Assembly: GCF_000315795.1 (NCBI RefSeq)
Contig: NZ_ANHY01000007.1
Coordinates: 213,422-277,421 of the forward strand
Reading direction: 5' to 3'
Length of the DNA stretch: 64,000 nt
Source: Caenispirillum salinarum AK4
Lineage (GTDB): Bacteria; Pseudomonadota; Alphaproteobacteria; Rhodospirillales; Rhodospirillaceae
In this document: piece after piece, positions 40,689 to 50,262 of the stretch
How the letters are laid out: the number at the start of each line of letters is the position of its first letter
Position numbering within the stretch: position 1 is the stretch's first letter
Program-made: the position numbers and the translations under genes
The notes under the pieces: generated by a model
What the model was told of the DNA's origin: nothing
The model's input: only the letters and a program-made list of their open reading frames with translations
The model's database searches: none

Positions 40689-42365
40689 ATGAAAACCTTC
40701 CGGATCATGACCCGTTTCTGGCTGATCGTCGCCGTGGTGGCGGTCGGCATGACCATGCTGACGGCCTACGGCCTTTATCAGCTGCGCGCGAACCTGGTGG
40801 CGCAGGAGAAGAGCGCCCTGCAGAACGTCACTGACGCGGCGATGTCGCTGGTGGAGGACTATCAGGATCGCGCCGCTTCCGGCGAATTGACCACCGAGGA
40901 GGCCAAGGCGCAGGCGCTGGCATCGCTGTCCACCTACCGGTACGGCGATGACGGGTACTTCTTTGTGATCGACAAGCAGGGCGTCTTCCTGATGCACCCG
41001 ATGCCCAAGCTGGTCGGCCAGAACAAGATCGACCTCGCCGACCCCAACGGCGTCCAGATCCTGCGGGAAATGATCAACGGCGTGAAGACGGGAGGCACCG
41101 CCTACGTCGAATACATCTGGCCCAAGCCGGCCATTAACGCCGATGCACCGAAGATCAGTTATGCCGCCGAGTTCGCCGAGTGGGACTGGGTCGTCGGCAC
41201 CGGCGTCTACGTCGACACCATCGACACCAAGTTCTGGGCCGTTGCCCTGCCCTACATCGCCATCGCGCTGGTGATGCTTGGCGCGGTGCTGGCCGGTGCC
41301 CTGTGGATCAGCCGCTCCATCACCCGTCCGCTGAGCGCCCTGACCGGCGGCATGCGGGCCCTGTCGGGCGGCGACAAGTCCATCCAGGTCGACTACACCG
41401 ACGAGCCCAACGAACTGGGCGACCTGGCCCGCGCACTGCAGGTCTTCAAGGACGCCGCCATCGAGCAGGACCGCCTGCGCGCCGAGCAGGACGCCGAGAA
41501 CGCCCGCAAGCTGGAGCGCCAGGCCAAGCTGGAGAACCTGACCGCCAGCTTCGACAAGACCGTCATCCGCCTCATGAAAACGGTGGAAGGCTCCATCGAC
41601 GGCCTGCGCACCGCCGCGCACAGCCTGGACGTGGGCGCCCAGCACACCGCCGAACGCTCCACCCGCGTTTCCGCCGCCTCGGAACAGGCGTCGGCCAATG
41701 TGCAGACGGTCGCCACGGCCGCCGAGGAACTGTCGGCCTCCATCCAGGAAATCACCCGCCAGGTCAGCCGCTCCTCGGAAATCGCCGCCTCGGCGGTGGA
41801 AGAAGCGCGCCGCACCGACGGCATCGTGCGCGGCCTGGCCGACAGCGCGGCCAAGATCGGCGAGGTGGTGAAGCTGATCACCGACATCGCCGAGCAGACC
41901 AACCTGCTGGCACTCAACGCCACGATCGAGGCGGCCCGCGCAGGCGAGGCCGGCAAGGGCTTCGCCGTGGTCGCCAACGAGGTCAAGAGCCTGGCCAACC
42001 AGACTGCCCGCGCCACCGAGGAGATCGCCGGCCAGATCGGCGCCGTCCAGTCCACCACCCACGAGGCCGTCAGCGCCATCGAGGCCATCAGCGGCACGAT
42101 TGCCGAGATCAACGAGATCACCTCGGCCATCGCCGCCGCCGTGGAGGAACAGGGCGCCGCCACCAGCGAAATCAGCCGCAACGTGCAGGAGGCCGCCCAG
42201 GGCTCGCAGGAGGTCTCCGACAGCATCGCCGGCGTCTCCGAGAGCGTCGACGAGACCAAGGCCGCTGCCGGCCAGGTCAACAGCGCCGCTCACGACCTGG
42301 AGAACGAGGCCGAAACGCTGAAGTCGGAGGTGGAAACCTTCCTTGAGGGCATCAAGGCCGCCTGA
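40689..42365 (+). CDS. Methyl-accepting chemotaxis protein with a single Cache domain
   Basis: 558 residues. TM1 (about 8-30) is followed by a periplasmic single Cache domain (about 35-185) containing [25 protein letters not shown]2 (about 188-210) and a HAMP domain ([22 protein letters not shown]) follow, then a long coiled-coil signalling domain. The tip, [19 protein letters not shown], is canonical for contacting CheA/CheW. No C-terminal NWETF-like pentapeptide is present. The ligand is unknown; sCache sensors often bind small organic acids. Confidence 0.95.
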   Translation: MKTFRIMTRFWLIVAVVAVGMTMLTAYGLYQLRANLVAQEKSALQNVTDAAMSLVEDYQDRAASGELTTEEAKAQALASLSTYRYGDDGYFFVIDKQGVFLMHPMPKLVGQNKIDLADPNGVQILREMINGVKTGGTAYVEYIWPKPAINADAPKISYAAEFAEWDWVVGTGVYVDTIDTKFWAVALPYIAIALVMLGAVLAGALWISRSITRPLSALTGGMRALSGGDKSIQVDYTDEPNELGDLARALQVFKDAAIEQDRLRAEQDAENARKLERQAKLENLTASFDKTVIRLMKTVEGSIDGLRTAAHSLDVGAQHTAERSTRVSAASEQASANVQTVATAAEELSASIQEITRQVSRSSEIAASAVEEARRTDGIVRGLADSAAKIGEVVKLITDIAEQTNLLALNATIEAARAGEAGKGFAVVANEVKSLANQTARATEEIAGQIGAVQSTTHEAVSAIEAISGTIAEINEITSAIAAAVEEQGAATSEISRNVQEAAQGSQEVSDSIAGVSESVDETKAAAGQVNSAAHDLENEAETLKSEVETFLEGIKAA

Positions 42366-42406
42366 ACCGGCGGTTGCACTCAGGCATCGCCCATTGCTAC
42401 CATCGG

Positions 42407-42445
42407 AACGGCGCGACCCTCTGCGGCTCGCGCCGTTTCTCTTTT
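42407..42445 (+). terminator. Intrinsic terminator after the chemoreceptor
   Basis: 10-bp perfect stem (AACGGCGCGA at 42407-42416 with TCGCGCCGTT at 42428-42437), 11-nt loop, tail TCTCTTTT. It ends 12 bp before the next start codon, so the next gene's mRNA must start within or beyond it, or arise by read-through. Confidence 0.85.
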
Positions 42446-42457
42446 GGAAACAAGGCC

Positions 42458-44212
42458 ATGGCCCGCTCTCCGTTCTTCTCCCGCCTGATCGACCGCGTCG
42501 TTCCGGAAACCCTCATCAAGCGCCTTTCCGGCGGCGAGGAAAAGCCCGTCGAGGACGCGGAAAACGCCTATGACGACGATCCACCGGAACTGTCTCTGGA
42601 AGAGCTTTTGAAGGAGGACATCGGCGCCTTCGGCGGCAAGATGCACATCATCTCGCTGGTGGAGTTCAAGGAGGCCATCGGCTCGGCCAAATGGCTGAAG
42701 CTGTCGACCAACATCATGCTGATCGCCGAGGGCGTCCTGCGCTCGCGCCTGGGGCACGCGCATTCCTACGTGCAGCGCGGGTCGGACATGTTCCTGCTGG
42801 GCTTCCGCGGCCTGTCGGACACCGCGGCCAAACTGCGCGCGGTGGAGGTGGCCGAGGAAATCGGCGGGCGGCTTGCCGGGGCGGCCTTCGGCAGCAAGCA
42901 GGCGCTGGTACGCACCGCCGAGGTCGACCCCGAGGACCTGCTGACCGAGGACGGGGAGCTTGACGAAAAGGTCCTGCACGCCGCCGTGGCCGAAGGCGAA
43001 AGTGTCCAGCCCGTCTCACCCAAGGAGGCGGAGCGGCGGCGTTTCCACCAGGCCAAAGTGGAAAAATCGGACGGACACCGCCCCTTGCCGACCACCGACC
43101 CGACAGCACTCAAACAGCCGGGCCGGCGATTCTGGACGGGGTCGGGCACCTCCGGCCACGACGACGGCCGCCGCCGCCAGTGGGAGACCGAAGGCGCGGG
43201 CGCCGATTACGACGACGCGCCGCCCGAGCCCGATCCGCTGGCCGAGGCCGCCGCCCGCGCCGCCGCAGAGCAGCCGCGCATCAAACCGCTGGTCAAACCG
43301 TTGAGCGAGGCCGAGCGCCGCCACTTCGAGGCCATGCACGGCGGCATGCTCGCCACCCTTGGGCCGGAGGATTATGTGCGCTCGGGCGGGTCCGCCCTGG
43401 ATGCGACCGATCGGCTCCAGGGCGGCACCGCAACGTCTGGTTCCGATGACCCGGCGGCCGAGGATGCCCCGCCGCAAGACCCGGCGACGCGCAATCCGGC
43501 CGCGGTGGAAGCCATGCTCCGCCCCTGCTGGACCGCCGCCACGGAAGCCGCCGACACTTTCCTTCTGCGCCCGCGCCTGACCGGCGGCAGCGTGCCCGCC
43601 GGCGAGACCCGCGCCCCCGGGGCCGACAACGACGCCATGATTGCCGCCAAGGCTGTCGAGGTCCTGGAGCAGATGGCCGAGAAGGCGCCCGGCGCGGTTC
43701 TGGTTGTTCCGCTGCATTGCCTGTCCTTGGGCGATCCCGACCGGCGCCCGGCGGTGCTGGGCGCCCTGAACAAGGCCTCCGCCGCGACGCGCATGAAGGC
43801 CTTGCGCGTGGAGGTGGTGGGCATCACCCAGCGCACACCGGCGGCGCGCGTCATGAACGCCATCGACGCACTGCGCCCCATCGTCCGCGAGGTCGCCCTG
43901 CGCACCGACTTGGCGGACCCCGCCAGGGTCGTCTTCGGCTTGCGCGGCGTGCTTGTGGGGGCGGATGCCGAAGACCTGAAGGACCGCCCGCCCAAGGCCA
44001 TGGCCGAACGGATCAGGGCGCTGGAGGAAAAGGCCCGGCTCGGCGGCGCGACCGGCAGCTTCCTGTGGGGCCTGCGCAAACGGGGCGAGATTGCCTTGGC
44101 ACTCGACCACGGCATCGGGGCGGTGGGCGGACCGGCGCTGTCTCGCGACATTCCGCCGCCGGGCAAGGCGCTGAGGCTGTCCAAGGGAAGGCTGCTGGGG
44201 AAAACCGGATAA
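42458..44212 (+). CDS. Unrecognised protein, possibly a degenerate GGDEF-EAL relic
   Basis: 584 residues from ATG 42458. No signal peptide or clear membrane helix. Residues about 45-150 (FKEAIGSAKWLKLSTN, GVLRSRLGH, GSDMFLLGFRGLSDTAAKL) have the order of secondary structure of a diguanylate cyclase domain, but no GG[DE]EF is present. Residues 155-350 are a low-complexity linker rich in Arg, Asp and Pro. Residues about 365-560 (AMLRPCWTAATEAADTFLLR, VEVLEQMAEKAPGAVLVVPL) look like an EAL barrel without the EAL motif. This reading is inference from pattern only. It lies between the MCP terminator and another unknown gene. Confidence 0.65.
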   Translation: MARSPFFSRLIDRVVPETLIKRLSGGEEKPVEDAENAYDDDPPELSLEELLKEDIGAFGGKMHIISLVEFKEAIGSAKWLKLSTNIMLIAEGVLRSRLGHAHSYVQRGSDMFLLGFRGLSDTAAKLRAVEVAEEIGGRLAGAAFGSKQALVRTAEVDPEDLLTEDGELDEKVLHAAVAEGESVQPVSPKEAERRRFHQAKVEKSDGHRPLPTTDPTALKQPGRRFWTGSGTSGHDDGRRRQWETEGAGADYDDAPPEPDPLAEAAARAAAEQPRIKPLVKPLSEAERRHFEAMHGGMLATLGPEDYVRSGGSALDATDRLQGGTATSGSDDPAAEDAPPQDPATRNPAAVEAMLRPCWTAATEAADTFLLRPRLTGGSVPAGETRAPGADNDAMIAAKAVEVLEQMAEKAPGAVLVVPLHCLSLGDPDRRPAVLGALNKASAATRMKALRVEVVGITQRTPAARVMNAIDALRPIVREVALRTDLADPARVVFGLRGVLVGADAEDLKDRPPKAMAERIRALEEKARLGGATGSFLWGLRKRGEIALALDHGIGAVGGPALSRDIPPPGKALRLSKGRLLGKTG

Positions 44213-44271
44213 AGCGCGGAAACGGCTTTTTACTACCTTGACGATTTTTTGGGCCGGACATACAACCCTTG

Positions 44272-45876
44272 ATGTTTCACACATCATTGGGGATTGGATC
44301 ATTGGCCAACATCAAGCTTGTGAAGGTGCGCGACCCGGAAACGGGGATGTACCTGAACCATGAAGGCAAGTTCGTCCGCGACTACGCGCCGGCCGACTGC
44401 ATTTTCCGGATGCGCGACACGGACGGGAAGGTCTCGCTCCAGCACGATTTCGAGCGCACGTACCTGCACGCCTGCGGCTCGCTCAAGGAGACGCTGGAGC
44501 CGGAGACCGGCCACTTCGAGCAGTTCCACTGCCCGGAAACCTTCTGCACCTACGCCCGCTTCAGCAGCGCGCCCCACGGCGCCGCGGCCGGTGCCGACCA
44601 GCAGCCCGAGGTCAACCTGCTGGTCGAAGAAACCGACGAGCTTCCCCTGGAGATGATGCCGATCGGCAACTACCGGGTGCTCGACGACGGTCAGGTCGCC
44701 GAGTTGAAGCAGCTCGCCAATGGCGGCGGCGCGCTTGGTCAGTTCGGCCGGGAAAGCTCCCAGGGCGACGAGGACATGGCGAACCTGATGCGCTGGGTGG
44801 GTGACACGCCGGCGGACCAGCAGTCGCACCTGTGGATCAGCGGGAAACTGAAGGACGGCGCCGAGGTCCAGATCTGCAAGCGTGGCAACGCGAGCATCAG
44901 CGTCATCCGCCAGAAGACCCTGAGCGCCGCGGGCAAGGAAGCCTACGAGCAGTACAAGCTCGACAATCCCGACGAGGAATGGTCGGTCGCCGTCGAGGCC
45001 GTCGTCAAGTACACCAGCGGCAACAAGACGTTCTGGCAGAACGCCCTGTTCTTCGGCGAGCAGTATCTGGTCGGCGAGCTGATCTGGCAGGCCGCCCGGA
45101 TCGTCACCAAGCTGCTGACCAAGGGCCTGACCAAGCTGTTCACCGAAATCGCCAAGCGCGGCGTCATGCGCGCCCTGACGCAGGCCGAGGCCCGCGGCCT
45201 TCAGGCGGCGATGACCCAGGACCGCTGGTACGTCAAGGTCGTGTCGTACATGGGCTCCGGCAGCCGCGGCGCGCGCTTGCTTGCCGGCACCTTCAACTTC
45301 ATCGTGACGGCGGTGATCTTCATCGTCATCGCGTACTTCGTGCTGCCGATCATCTTCAAGAAGCAGCGCGCGTCGTTCTACGCCTACAACTTCACGAGGA
45401 AGCAGGTGAGGGTCAGCACGGCCTTCCTCGACAACATTCCCGAGACGATCCAGGAAAACTCGGCCGAAGCACCCTACGTGCTTCCGGCGATGACGAAGGC
45501 CGGCGACTGGATCACCATCGACGGATTGCCGATCCAGGCGGATTCCAATGTCGTTCACGCGATGGCGTTCGATTTCGAGAACGACAGCACCTTCATGCAG
45601 GGCTTCGGGGCGCTGATAATGGCGCAGGACGTCGACAATTCCGACAACGCGCTGTTCGCGTCCATCAGCATCCCCTGGGTGGCCGACAACGCCATCAACC
45701 TGAAGGTGGACAAGGCATCAGCGGACTACAAGTCGCTCTACAAGGGCATGGCCGATCAGCGCCAGCAGCAGAGCTACGTGCTGGAGGGTGGCGACGTCGA
45801 CGGCCAGATTGGCATCAACGCCCTGACCGGTTCGGACAACCGCTACACCGCGCAGGTGAACATCACGAAGATCTGA
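44272..45876 (+). CDS. Unrecognised membrane protein, possible beta-trefoil N-terminus
   Basis: 534 residues from ATG 44272 (a TTG lies just before; a later TTG at 44302 is also possible). No family recognised. Residues about 10-95 read like a beta-trefoil or fascin-like unit (RDPETGMYLNHEGKFV, CIFRMRDTDGKVSLQHDF, TYLHACG) with four or five Cys. A helical middle part (about 225-320) has amphipathic repeats such as AARIVTKLLTKGLTKLFTEI. One strong hydrophobic helix, FNFIVTAVIFIVIAYFVLPIIF (about 343-364), is followed by a beta-rich C-terminal domain of about 165 residues. No signal peptide is apparent. Closed by a strong hairpin terminator. Confidence 0.75.
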   Translation: MFHTSLGIGSLANIKLVKVRDPETGMYLNHEGKFVRDYAPADCIFRMRDTDGKVSLQHDFERTYLHACGSLKETLEPETGHFEQFHCPETFCTYARFSSAPHGAAAGADQQPEVNLLVEETDELPLEMMPIGNYRVLDDGQVAELKQLANGGGALGQFGRESSQGDEDMANLMRWVGDTPADQQSHLWISGKLKDGAEVQICKRGNASISVIRQKTLSAAGKEAYEQYKLDNPDEEWSVAVEAVVKYTSGNKTFWQNALFFGEQYLVGELIWQAARIVTKLLTKGLTKLFTEIAKRGVMRALTQAEARGLQAAMTQDRWYVKVVSYMGSGSRGARLLAGTFNFIVTAVIFIVIAYFVLPIIFKKQRASFYAYNFTRKQVRVSTAFLDNIPETIQENSAEAPYVLPAMTKAGDWITIDGLPIQADSNVVHAMAFDFENDSTFMQGFGALIMAQDVDNSDNALFASISIPWVADNAINLKVDKASADYKSLYKGMADQRQQQSYVLEGGDVDGQIGINALTGSDNRYTAQVNITKI

Positions 45877-45893
45877 CGCAGACGCGGAAACGG

Positions 45894-45923
45894 AACACGC
45901 CCGCCTTTTCAGGCGGGCGTGTT
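45894..45923. terminator. Bidirectional hairpin terminator between convergent genes
   Basis: 13-bp perfect stem (AACACGCCCGCCT at 45894-45906 with AGGCGGGCGTGTT at 45911-45923) and a TTTC loop. It ends in TTTT on the + strand and lies between the stops of the unknown membrane protein and the leftward pncB-like gene. Confidence 0.88.
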
Positions 45924-45963
45924 TTCCATGTCCCTCGTTCCTGAAAGGCGGGTATCCGCGCCT

Positions 45964-47136
45964 TCAAGCTCCCGACCGCGGCGGCTTGTAGCCGCGCAGC
46001 AGGAACTCGCGGCCGACCTTCACGCGGGGGGCGCCGTCGTATTCCACGACGTCGGCGGTGGCGTATGTTTCGTTCCACTCCGACGGCAGGTAGCTGCCCG
46101 TGCCGATGACATCGATGGGCGCGCTGGCCAGCGCCATGACCTTGCATTTGGCCGGCGAAAAGCCCGACGAGGCGATGATCTTCACTTTCGGGAAGCCGGC
46201 CGCGTTCAGCTGCTCGCGCGCGTGCCAGATCGCGGCGGCCGAGACGCCGGTGCCGATCAGGTGCTTCAGTTCCGCCTCGGTGCGGTAGCCGCGGATGGCC
46301 TTCGGCGCGTTGCGCTCCAGCACGTCGTAGCTGGCCTGGGTGTCCAGCCCCTCCACATAACGGCCACCGTGGGTGTCCAGGCGCACGCCGATGCGCCCCT
46401 CTGCGGCCAGTTCCGGGAAGCGCTTGCAGACCTCCAGCGAGTCCGTGATCTCCTGCCCGAAGTAGTCCACCAGCACGATCAGCATCTGGTCGGGGAAGGT
46501 CTCGTGGAACATCTCGGCCGCGCGCACGGTCGATCCGGCGTAGCCGATCAGCGCGTGCGGCATGGTGCCCCGGCCTTCGGACTGTCCGAAATAGTGGGCC
46601 GTGGCGTCGGTCGCGTTGCCGATGAAACCGACGGCACCGGCGCGCCGCCGGGCGGTTTCGCTGCCGACGGAGGCCGCGTAGGCCATCAGTTCCGACATCT
46701 CGGTGCCGGCGCAGTGCCGGGCGTCCATGGCGAGGAAGGCCACCTGCGGCAGTTCCTCGCACATGGCGTGGGCGTTGTAGGCCGCGACGCAGGCGGCGCC
46801 CAGTTTCTGCAGGAATACGGTCTCCAGGTCGACCAGCGCGGCAAAGGAGCCGCGGATGTAGATCATGGGCTCGCCGGCGCCGACCCAATCGCCCTCGCGA
46901 TAGCGTTCCTCCACGTCGAAGGCCTCGCCGCGCTTTTCGCCGATGCTGCGCAGCCACCCGCAGGCGAGCGCGCCGGCGTAGAGCACCGGGCGGCGCATGA
47001 AGACGGCGTAGGTGACCCGCGCATCCCCGAACTTGAGCACCACGTCACGGGTGCGGCGGAAGTACTTGTCCGTCCAGCCGGGAAGGTCCTCCAGGCCGGG
47101 CCAAAGGGTGATCGGGTCGGGCTTGCTGCCGTCCAT
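45964..47136 (-). CDS. pncB: Nicotinate phosphoribosyltransferase-like enzyme
   Basis: 390 residues. NAD salvage family enzyme that joins nicotinate (or related base) to PRPP. Blocks: FGDARVTYAVFMRRPVLYAG, YIRGSFAALVDLETVFLQKL near 95, ARHCAGTEMSELMAYAAS, GFIGNATDATAHYFG and VRLDTHGGRYVEGLD near 254, then GTGSYLPSEW. The active-site regions are present. Separated by 82 bp from the DAHP synthase gene upstream on the same strand. Confidence 0.85.
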   Translation of the reverse strand: MDGSKPDPITLWPGLEDLPGWTDKYFRRTRDVVLKFGDARVTYAVFMRRPVLYAGALACGWLRSIGEKRGEAFDVEERYREGDWVGAGEPMIYIRGSFAALVDLETVFLQKLGAACVAAYNAHAMCEELPQVAFLAMDARHCAGTEMSELMAYAASVGSETARRRAGAVGFIGNATDATAHYFGQSEGRGTMPHALIGYAGSTVRAAEMFHETFPDQMLIVLVDYFGQEITDSLEVCKRFPELAAEGRIGVRLDTHGGRYVEGLDTQASYDVLERNAPKAIRGYRTEAELKHLIGTGVSAAAIWHAREQLNAAGFPKVKIIASSGFSPAKCKVMALASAPIDVIGTGSYLPSEWNETYATADVVEYDGAPRVKVGREFLLRGYKPPRSGA

Positions 47137-47218
47137 GATGGTCTACCGCCTCGAAAACGCGGACGGCCGGCGCCCGCACCCGCCCTGCGGCGGGGCACGC
47201 ACCGGCCGCGCGCTGGTC

Positions 47219-48601
47219 TTATTGGGCCGCGGTGGCGGCGGCCTGCTGCTGGGCGCGCTCTTCCTTCAACGCTTCCGCGATAAGGAACGCCAGTTCCAGG
47301 GCCTGACGCCCGTTCAGGCGCGGGTCGCACAGCGTGTCGTAGCGGTCGGCAAGGCCGGCCTCGGTGATCGCCTGGGCGCCGCCGATGCACTCGGTCACGT
47401 CTTGGCCGGTCATCTCGAAGTGAACGCCGCCGCCGTGGGTGCCCTCCATGCGGTGGACGGCATAGAAGCCGCGCACTTCCTCCAGGATCTTGTCGAAGGA
47501 GCGGGTCTTGTAGCCGTTGGAGGTCTTGACCGTGTTGCCGTGCATGGGGTCGCAGGCCCAAACGACCTTGCGGCCCTCGTTCTTGATGGCGCGCACCAGG
47601 GCCGGCATTTTCTCCTGCACCTTGTCGTGGCCCATGCGGACGATGACGGTCAGGCGGCCCGGCTCGTTGTTGGGGTTGAGCACGTCGCACAGGCGCAGCA
47701 GATCGTCCGGATCCATGGAGGGACCGGCCTTGACGCCCAGCGGGTTCTCGACGCCGCTCAGGAACTCCACATGCGCTTCGTCCGGGTTGCGGGTGCGGTC
47801 GCCGATCCACAGCATGTGGGCGGAGCAGTCGTACCACTTGCCCGAGGTGGAATCGACGCGGGTCAACGCCTGCTCATAGGGCAGCAGCAGGCATTCGTGG
47901 CTGGTGTAGAAGGCCGTCTCGCGCAGCTGCGGCACCTTGTCGGCGGTCAGGCCGCAGGCTTCCATGAAGCCGAGGCTTTCACCGATGCGGTTGGCAAGTT
48001 CCTCGTACCGCGCCGCTTCCGGGCTGTCGGCCAGGAACCCCAGCGTCCACTGGTGCACCTTGTGCAGGTCGGCGTAACCGCCCTGGGCGAAGGCGCGCAG
48101 CAGGTTCAGCGTGGCGGCGGCCTGGTTGTAGCCCTGCACCATCCGCTGCGGATCGGGCACGCGGGCGGCTTCCGTGAAGTCGGGGCCGTTGACGATGTCG
48201 CCGCGGTAGCTGGGCAGTTCCACGCCGTCGATGGTCTCGGTCGGAGCCGAGCGCGGCTTGGCGAACTGGCCGGCCATGCGGCCCACCTTCACCACCGGGC
48301 ACGAGGCGCCGAAGGTCAGCACCACGGCCATCTGCAGCAGCACGCGGAAGGTATCGCGGATGCCGTCGGCGGTGAAGTCGGCGAAGCTTTCGGCGCAGTC
48401 GCCGCCCTGCAGCAGGAAGGCCCGGCCCTCGCAGACCTCGGCCAGGTGGCGGCGCAGGTTGCGCGCCTCGCCGGCGAAGACCAGCGGCGGCATGGCGCGC
48501 AGGGTCTTCTCGGTGGCGGCCAGCATGTCCGCGTCCGGATAGACGGGAACCTGCTGAATGGGCTTGCTCCGCCAGCTATCCGGTGTCCAGGTCCCAGCCA
48601 T
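47219..48601 (-). CDS. aroG: Class II 3-deoxy-7-phosphoheptulonate (DAHP) synthase
   Basis: 460 residues. First enzyme of the shikimate pathway, condensing PEP with erythrose 4-phosphate. Plant/actinobacterial type II features: [34 protein letters not shown] (metal Cys), [62 protein letters not shown] and [15 protein letters not shown]. Nearly full length for the class. Its product feeds AroC, encoded at 59343. Confidence 0.96.
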   Translation of the reverse strand: MAGTWTPDSWRSKPIQQVPVYPDADMLAATEKTLRAMPPLVFAGEARNLRRHLAEVCEGRAFLLQGGDCAESFADFTADGIRDTFRVLLQMAVVLTFGASCPVVKVGRMAGQFAKPRSAPTETIDGVELPSYRGDIVNGPDFTEAARVPDPQRMVQGYNQAAATLNLLRAFAQGGYADLHKVHQWTLGFLADSPEAARYEELANRIGESLGFMEACGLTADKVPQLRETAFYTSHECLLLPYEQALTRVDSTSGKWYDCSAHMLWIGDRTRNPDEAHVEFLSGVENPLGVKAGPSMDPDDLLRLCDVLNPNNEPGRLTVIVRMGHDKVQEKMPALVRAIKNEGRKVVWACDPMHGNTVKTSNGYKTRSFDKILEEVRGFYAVHRMEGTHGGGVHFEMTGQDVTECIGGAQAITEAGLADRYDTLCDPRLNGRQALELAFLIAEALKEERAQQQAAATAAQ

Positions 48602-48715
48602 CTCGGTAATTCCCTTACTCAGACCACGTGAAGGTGTTCATGGAAAGTCCACGGTATACGACGCGCGGGACGCAATTGCAACGTTACGGGACCTTCCAAC
48701 ACGGCCTGTCAGGGA

Positions 48716-49345
48716 TCAACCGTACTTCCGGATGAAGCCGTCCACGCCCAGCGACCGGAAGTCCGGCAGCGCCCTGGTCAGCGTCTCATGGTCCCAGTCC
48801 CACCAAGCGATGCGCTTGAGCGCGGCCTGGGTCGCGGGCGGAAAGCGCTCGCGGATGGGCTTGGCGGGCACGCCGCCGACGATGGCGTAGTCGGGCACGT
48901 CCTTGGTCACCACCGCGCCCGCGCCGACGATGGCGCCGGTGCCGATGCGCACGTCGCCCATGATCGTGGCGCCGTGGCCGATCCACACGTCATGGCCGAT
49001 GACCAGCCGCCGCGCGCGGCGCCATTCGAAGAAGGCCGCGTCGTCCTCGCCCATGCCGTACATGGCGCTGCGGTACTGGAAGTGGTGCTGGCACGGCCGG
49101 TCCATGGGGTGCTGGCCGGGGTTGAGACGGACGGCGGCGGCGATGTTCACGAACTTGCCGACGGTGGTGTAGATGACTTCGCCGTCCTCGCCGATATAGC
49201 TGTAGTCGCCGAAGGTGCTTTCGGAGACGCGGGTGCGAGCGCCGACCTCGCAGTAGCGGCCGAAGGTGCTGTCGCGCACCTCCGCGCTGGGATGCAGGAA
49301 GGGCTCGACACCCAGCGTCTTCGGCAGGGTTTCGCTGTCGATCAT
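48716..49345 (-). CDS. Hexapeptide-repeat transferase of phosphonate metabolism
   Basis: 209 residues from ATG 49345. A left-handed beta-helix acyltransferase with repeats such as [20 protein letters not shown] and [20 protein letters not shown], ending [13 protein letters not shown]. The central loop [19 protein letters not shown] matches the phn-linked hexapeptide family often found with phnCDE. It lies 2 bp after phnE as the last gene of the leftward uptake operon. Its acyl donor and acceptor are unknown; acetylation of an aminoalkylphosphonate is a reasonable guess. Confidence 0.88.
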   Translation of the reverse strand: MIDSETLPKTLGVEPFLHPSAEVRDSTFGRYCEVGARTRVSESTFGDYSYIGEDGEVIYTTVGKFVNIAAAVRLNPGQHPMDRPCQHHFQYRSAMYGMGEDDAAFFEWRRARRLVIGHDVWIGHGATIMGDVRIGTGAIVGAGAVVTKDVPDYAIVGGVPAKPIRERFPPATQAALKRIAWWDWDHETLTRALPDFRSLGVDGFIRKYG

Positions 49346-49347
49346 GG

Positions 49348-50166
49348 TCAGATGAACAGCTTGCGCAGGCGTTGGGACAGGATGTCGAGGATGGAGACGC
49401 TGAGGATGATGATGATCATCACCGCCGCCGTCTCGGCGTAGTAGAATCCGCGGATGTACTCCCACAGCACCTGCCCGATACCGCCAGCGCCGACGATGCC
49501 CAGCACGGTGGCGGAGCGCACGTTGCTCTCGAAGCGGTAGAGGGAATAGCTGATCCACAGCGGGATCACCTGCGGAATGACGCCGAAGATCACCTCGTGC
49601 AGCCAGCCGGCACCGGTGGCGCGGATGCCCTCCACCGGGCGCGGGTCGACGGCCTCCACGGCCTCCGAGAACAGCTTGGCGAGGATGCCCGTGGTATGGA
49701 TGAACAGCGCCAGCACGCCGGCAAACGGGCCGAGGCCGACCGCCACCACGAACAGCATGGCGAAGACCATCTCGTTGATGGCGCGGAAGGCATCCATCAG
49801 GCGGCGCATGGGCTGGGTGATGTACCAGGGCGCCATGTTTTCCGAACACAGGATGCCGAAGGGGATGGACAGCGCGACGGCCAGCGCCGTGCCCCAGACG
49901 GCGATCTGCACCGTCACCACCATTTCCGACACATAGTCGCGCCAGTTGGTGAAGTCGGGCGGAATGAACCCTTCGGCGAAGCGCACCATGTTGGGCCAGT
50001 ATTCCACCAGCGCGCCCGGGCGCATGTCCGCGCCCTCCCACGACAGCACCAGCGCGGCCAGCAGGCCGGCCCAGCCGAGGTAGTAGAGCATCGACTGCTT
50101 GAGGTCGCGCCTGGGCGGCTTCAGGCGGTGGGCACGCGCGGACGCGGCGGCGTTGGCGGCGGTCAT
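49348..50166 (-). CDS. phnE: Phosphonate ABC transporter permease
   Basis: 272 residues, six helices. EAA loop region [21 protein letters not shown] near 177, then [19 protein letters not shown] and [21 protein letters not shown], all typical of PhnE. Only one phnE copy is present, whereas many relatives carry two. Separated from phnD by 96 bp containing a stable hairpin. Confidence 0.94.
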   Translation of the reverse strand: MTAANAAASARAHRLKPPRRDLKQSMLYYLGWAGLLAALVLSWEGADMRPGALVEYWPNMVRFAEGFIPPDFTNWRDYVSEMVVTVQIAVWGTALAVALSIPFGILCSENMAPWYITQPMRRLMDAFRAINEMVFAMLFVVAVGLGPFAGVLALFIHTTGILAKLFSEAVEAVDPRPVEGIRATGAGWLHEVIFGVIPQVIPLWISYSLYRFESNVRSATVLGIVGAGGIGQVLWEYIRGFYYAETAAVMIIIILSVSILDILSQRLRKLFI

Positions 50167-50215
50167 GGCGGATGGGCTCCGGCGGGTCGGGTCGAATATT
50201 TGTCGCGAAAAGAGC

Positions 50216-50246
50216 GCGGCGCCGCCCGATACAGGGACGGCGCCGC
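50216..50246 (-). other. Intercistronic hairpin between phnD and phnE
   Basis: 9-bp perfect stem (GCGGCGCCG at 50216-50224 with CGGCGCCGC at 50238-50246) and 13-nt loop. On the transcribed minus strand it is followed by GCTCTTTT. It likely lets phnD be expressed above phnE, by partial termination or 3'-end protection. Confidence 0.6.
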
Positions 50247-50262
50247 ACGGGGCGTCAGGGGC

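Noticed and set aside
44213..44245. Possible terminator after the GGDEF-EAL-like gene (AAGC...GCTTTTTA)
   Set aside because: The stem is only about four pairs; not convincing.
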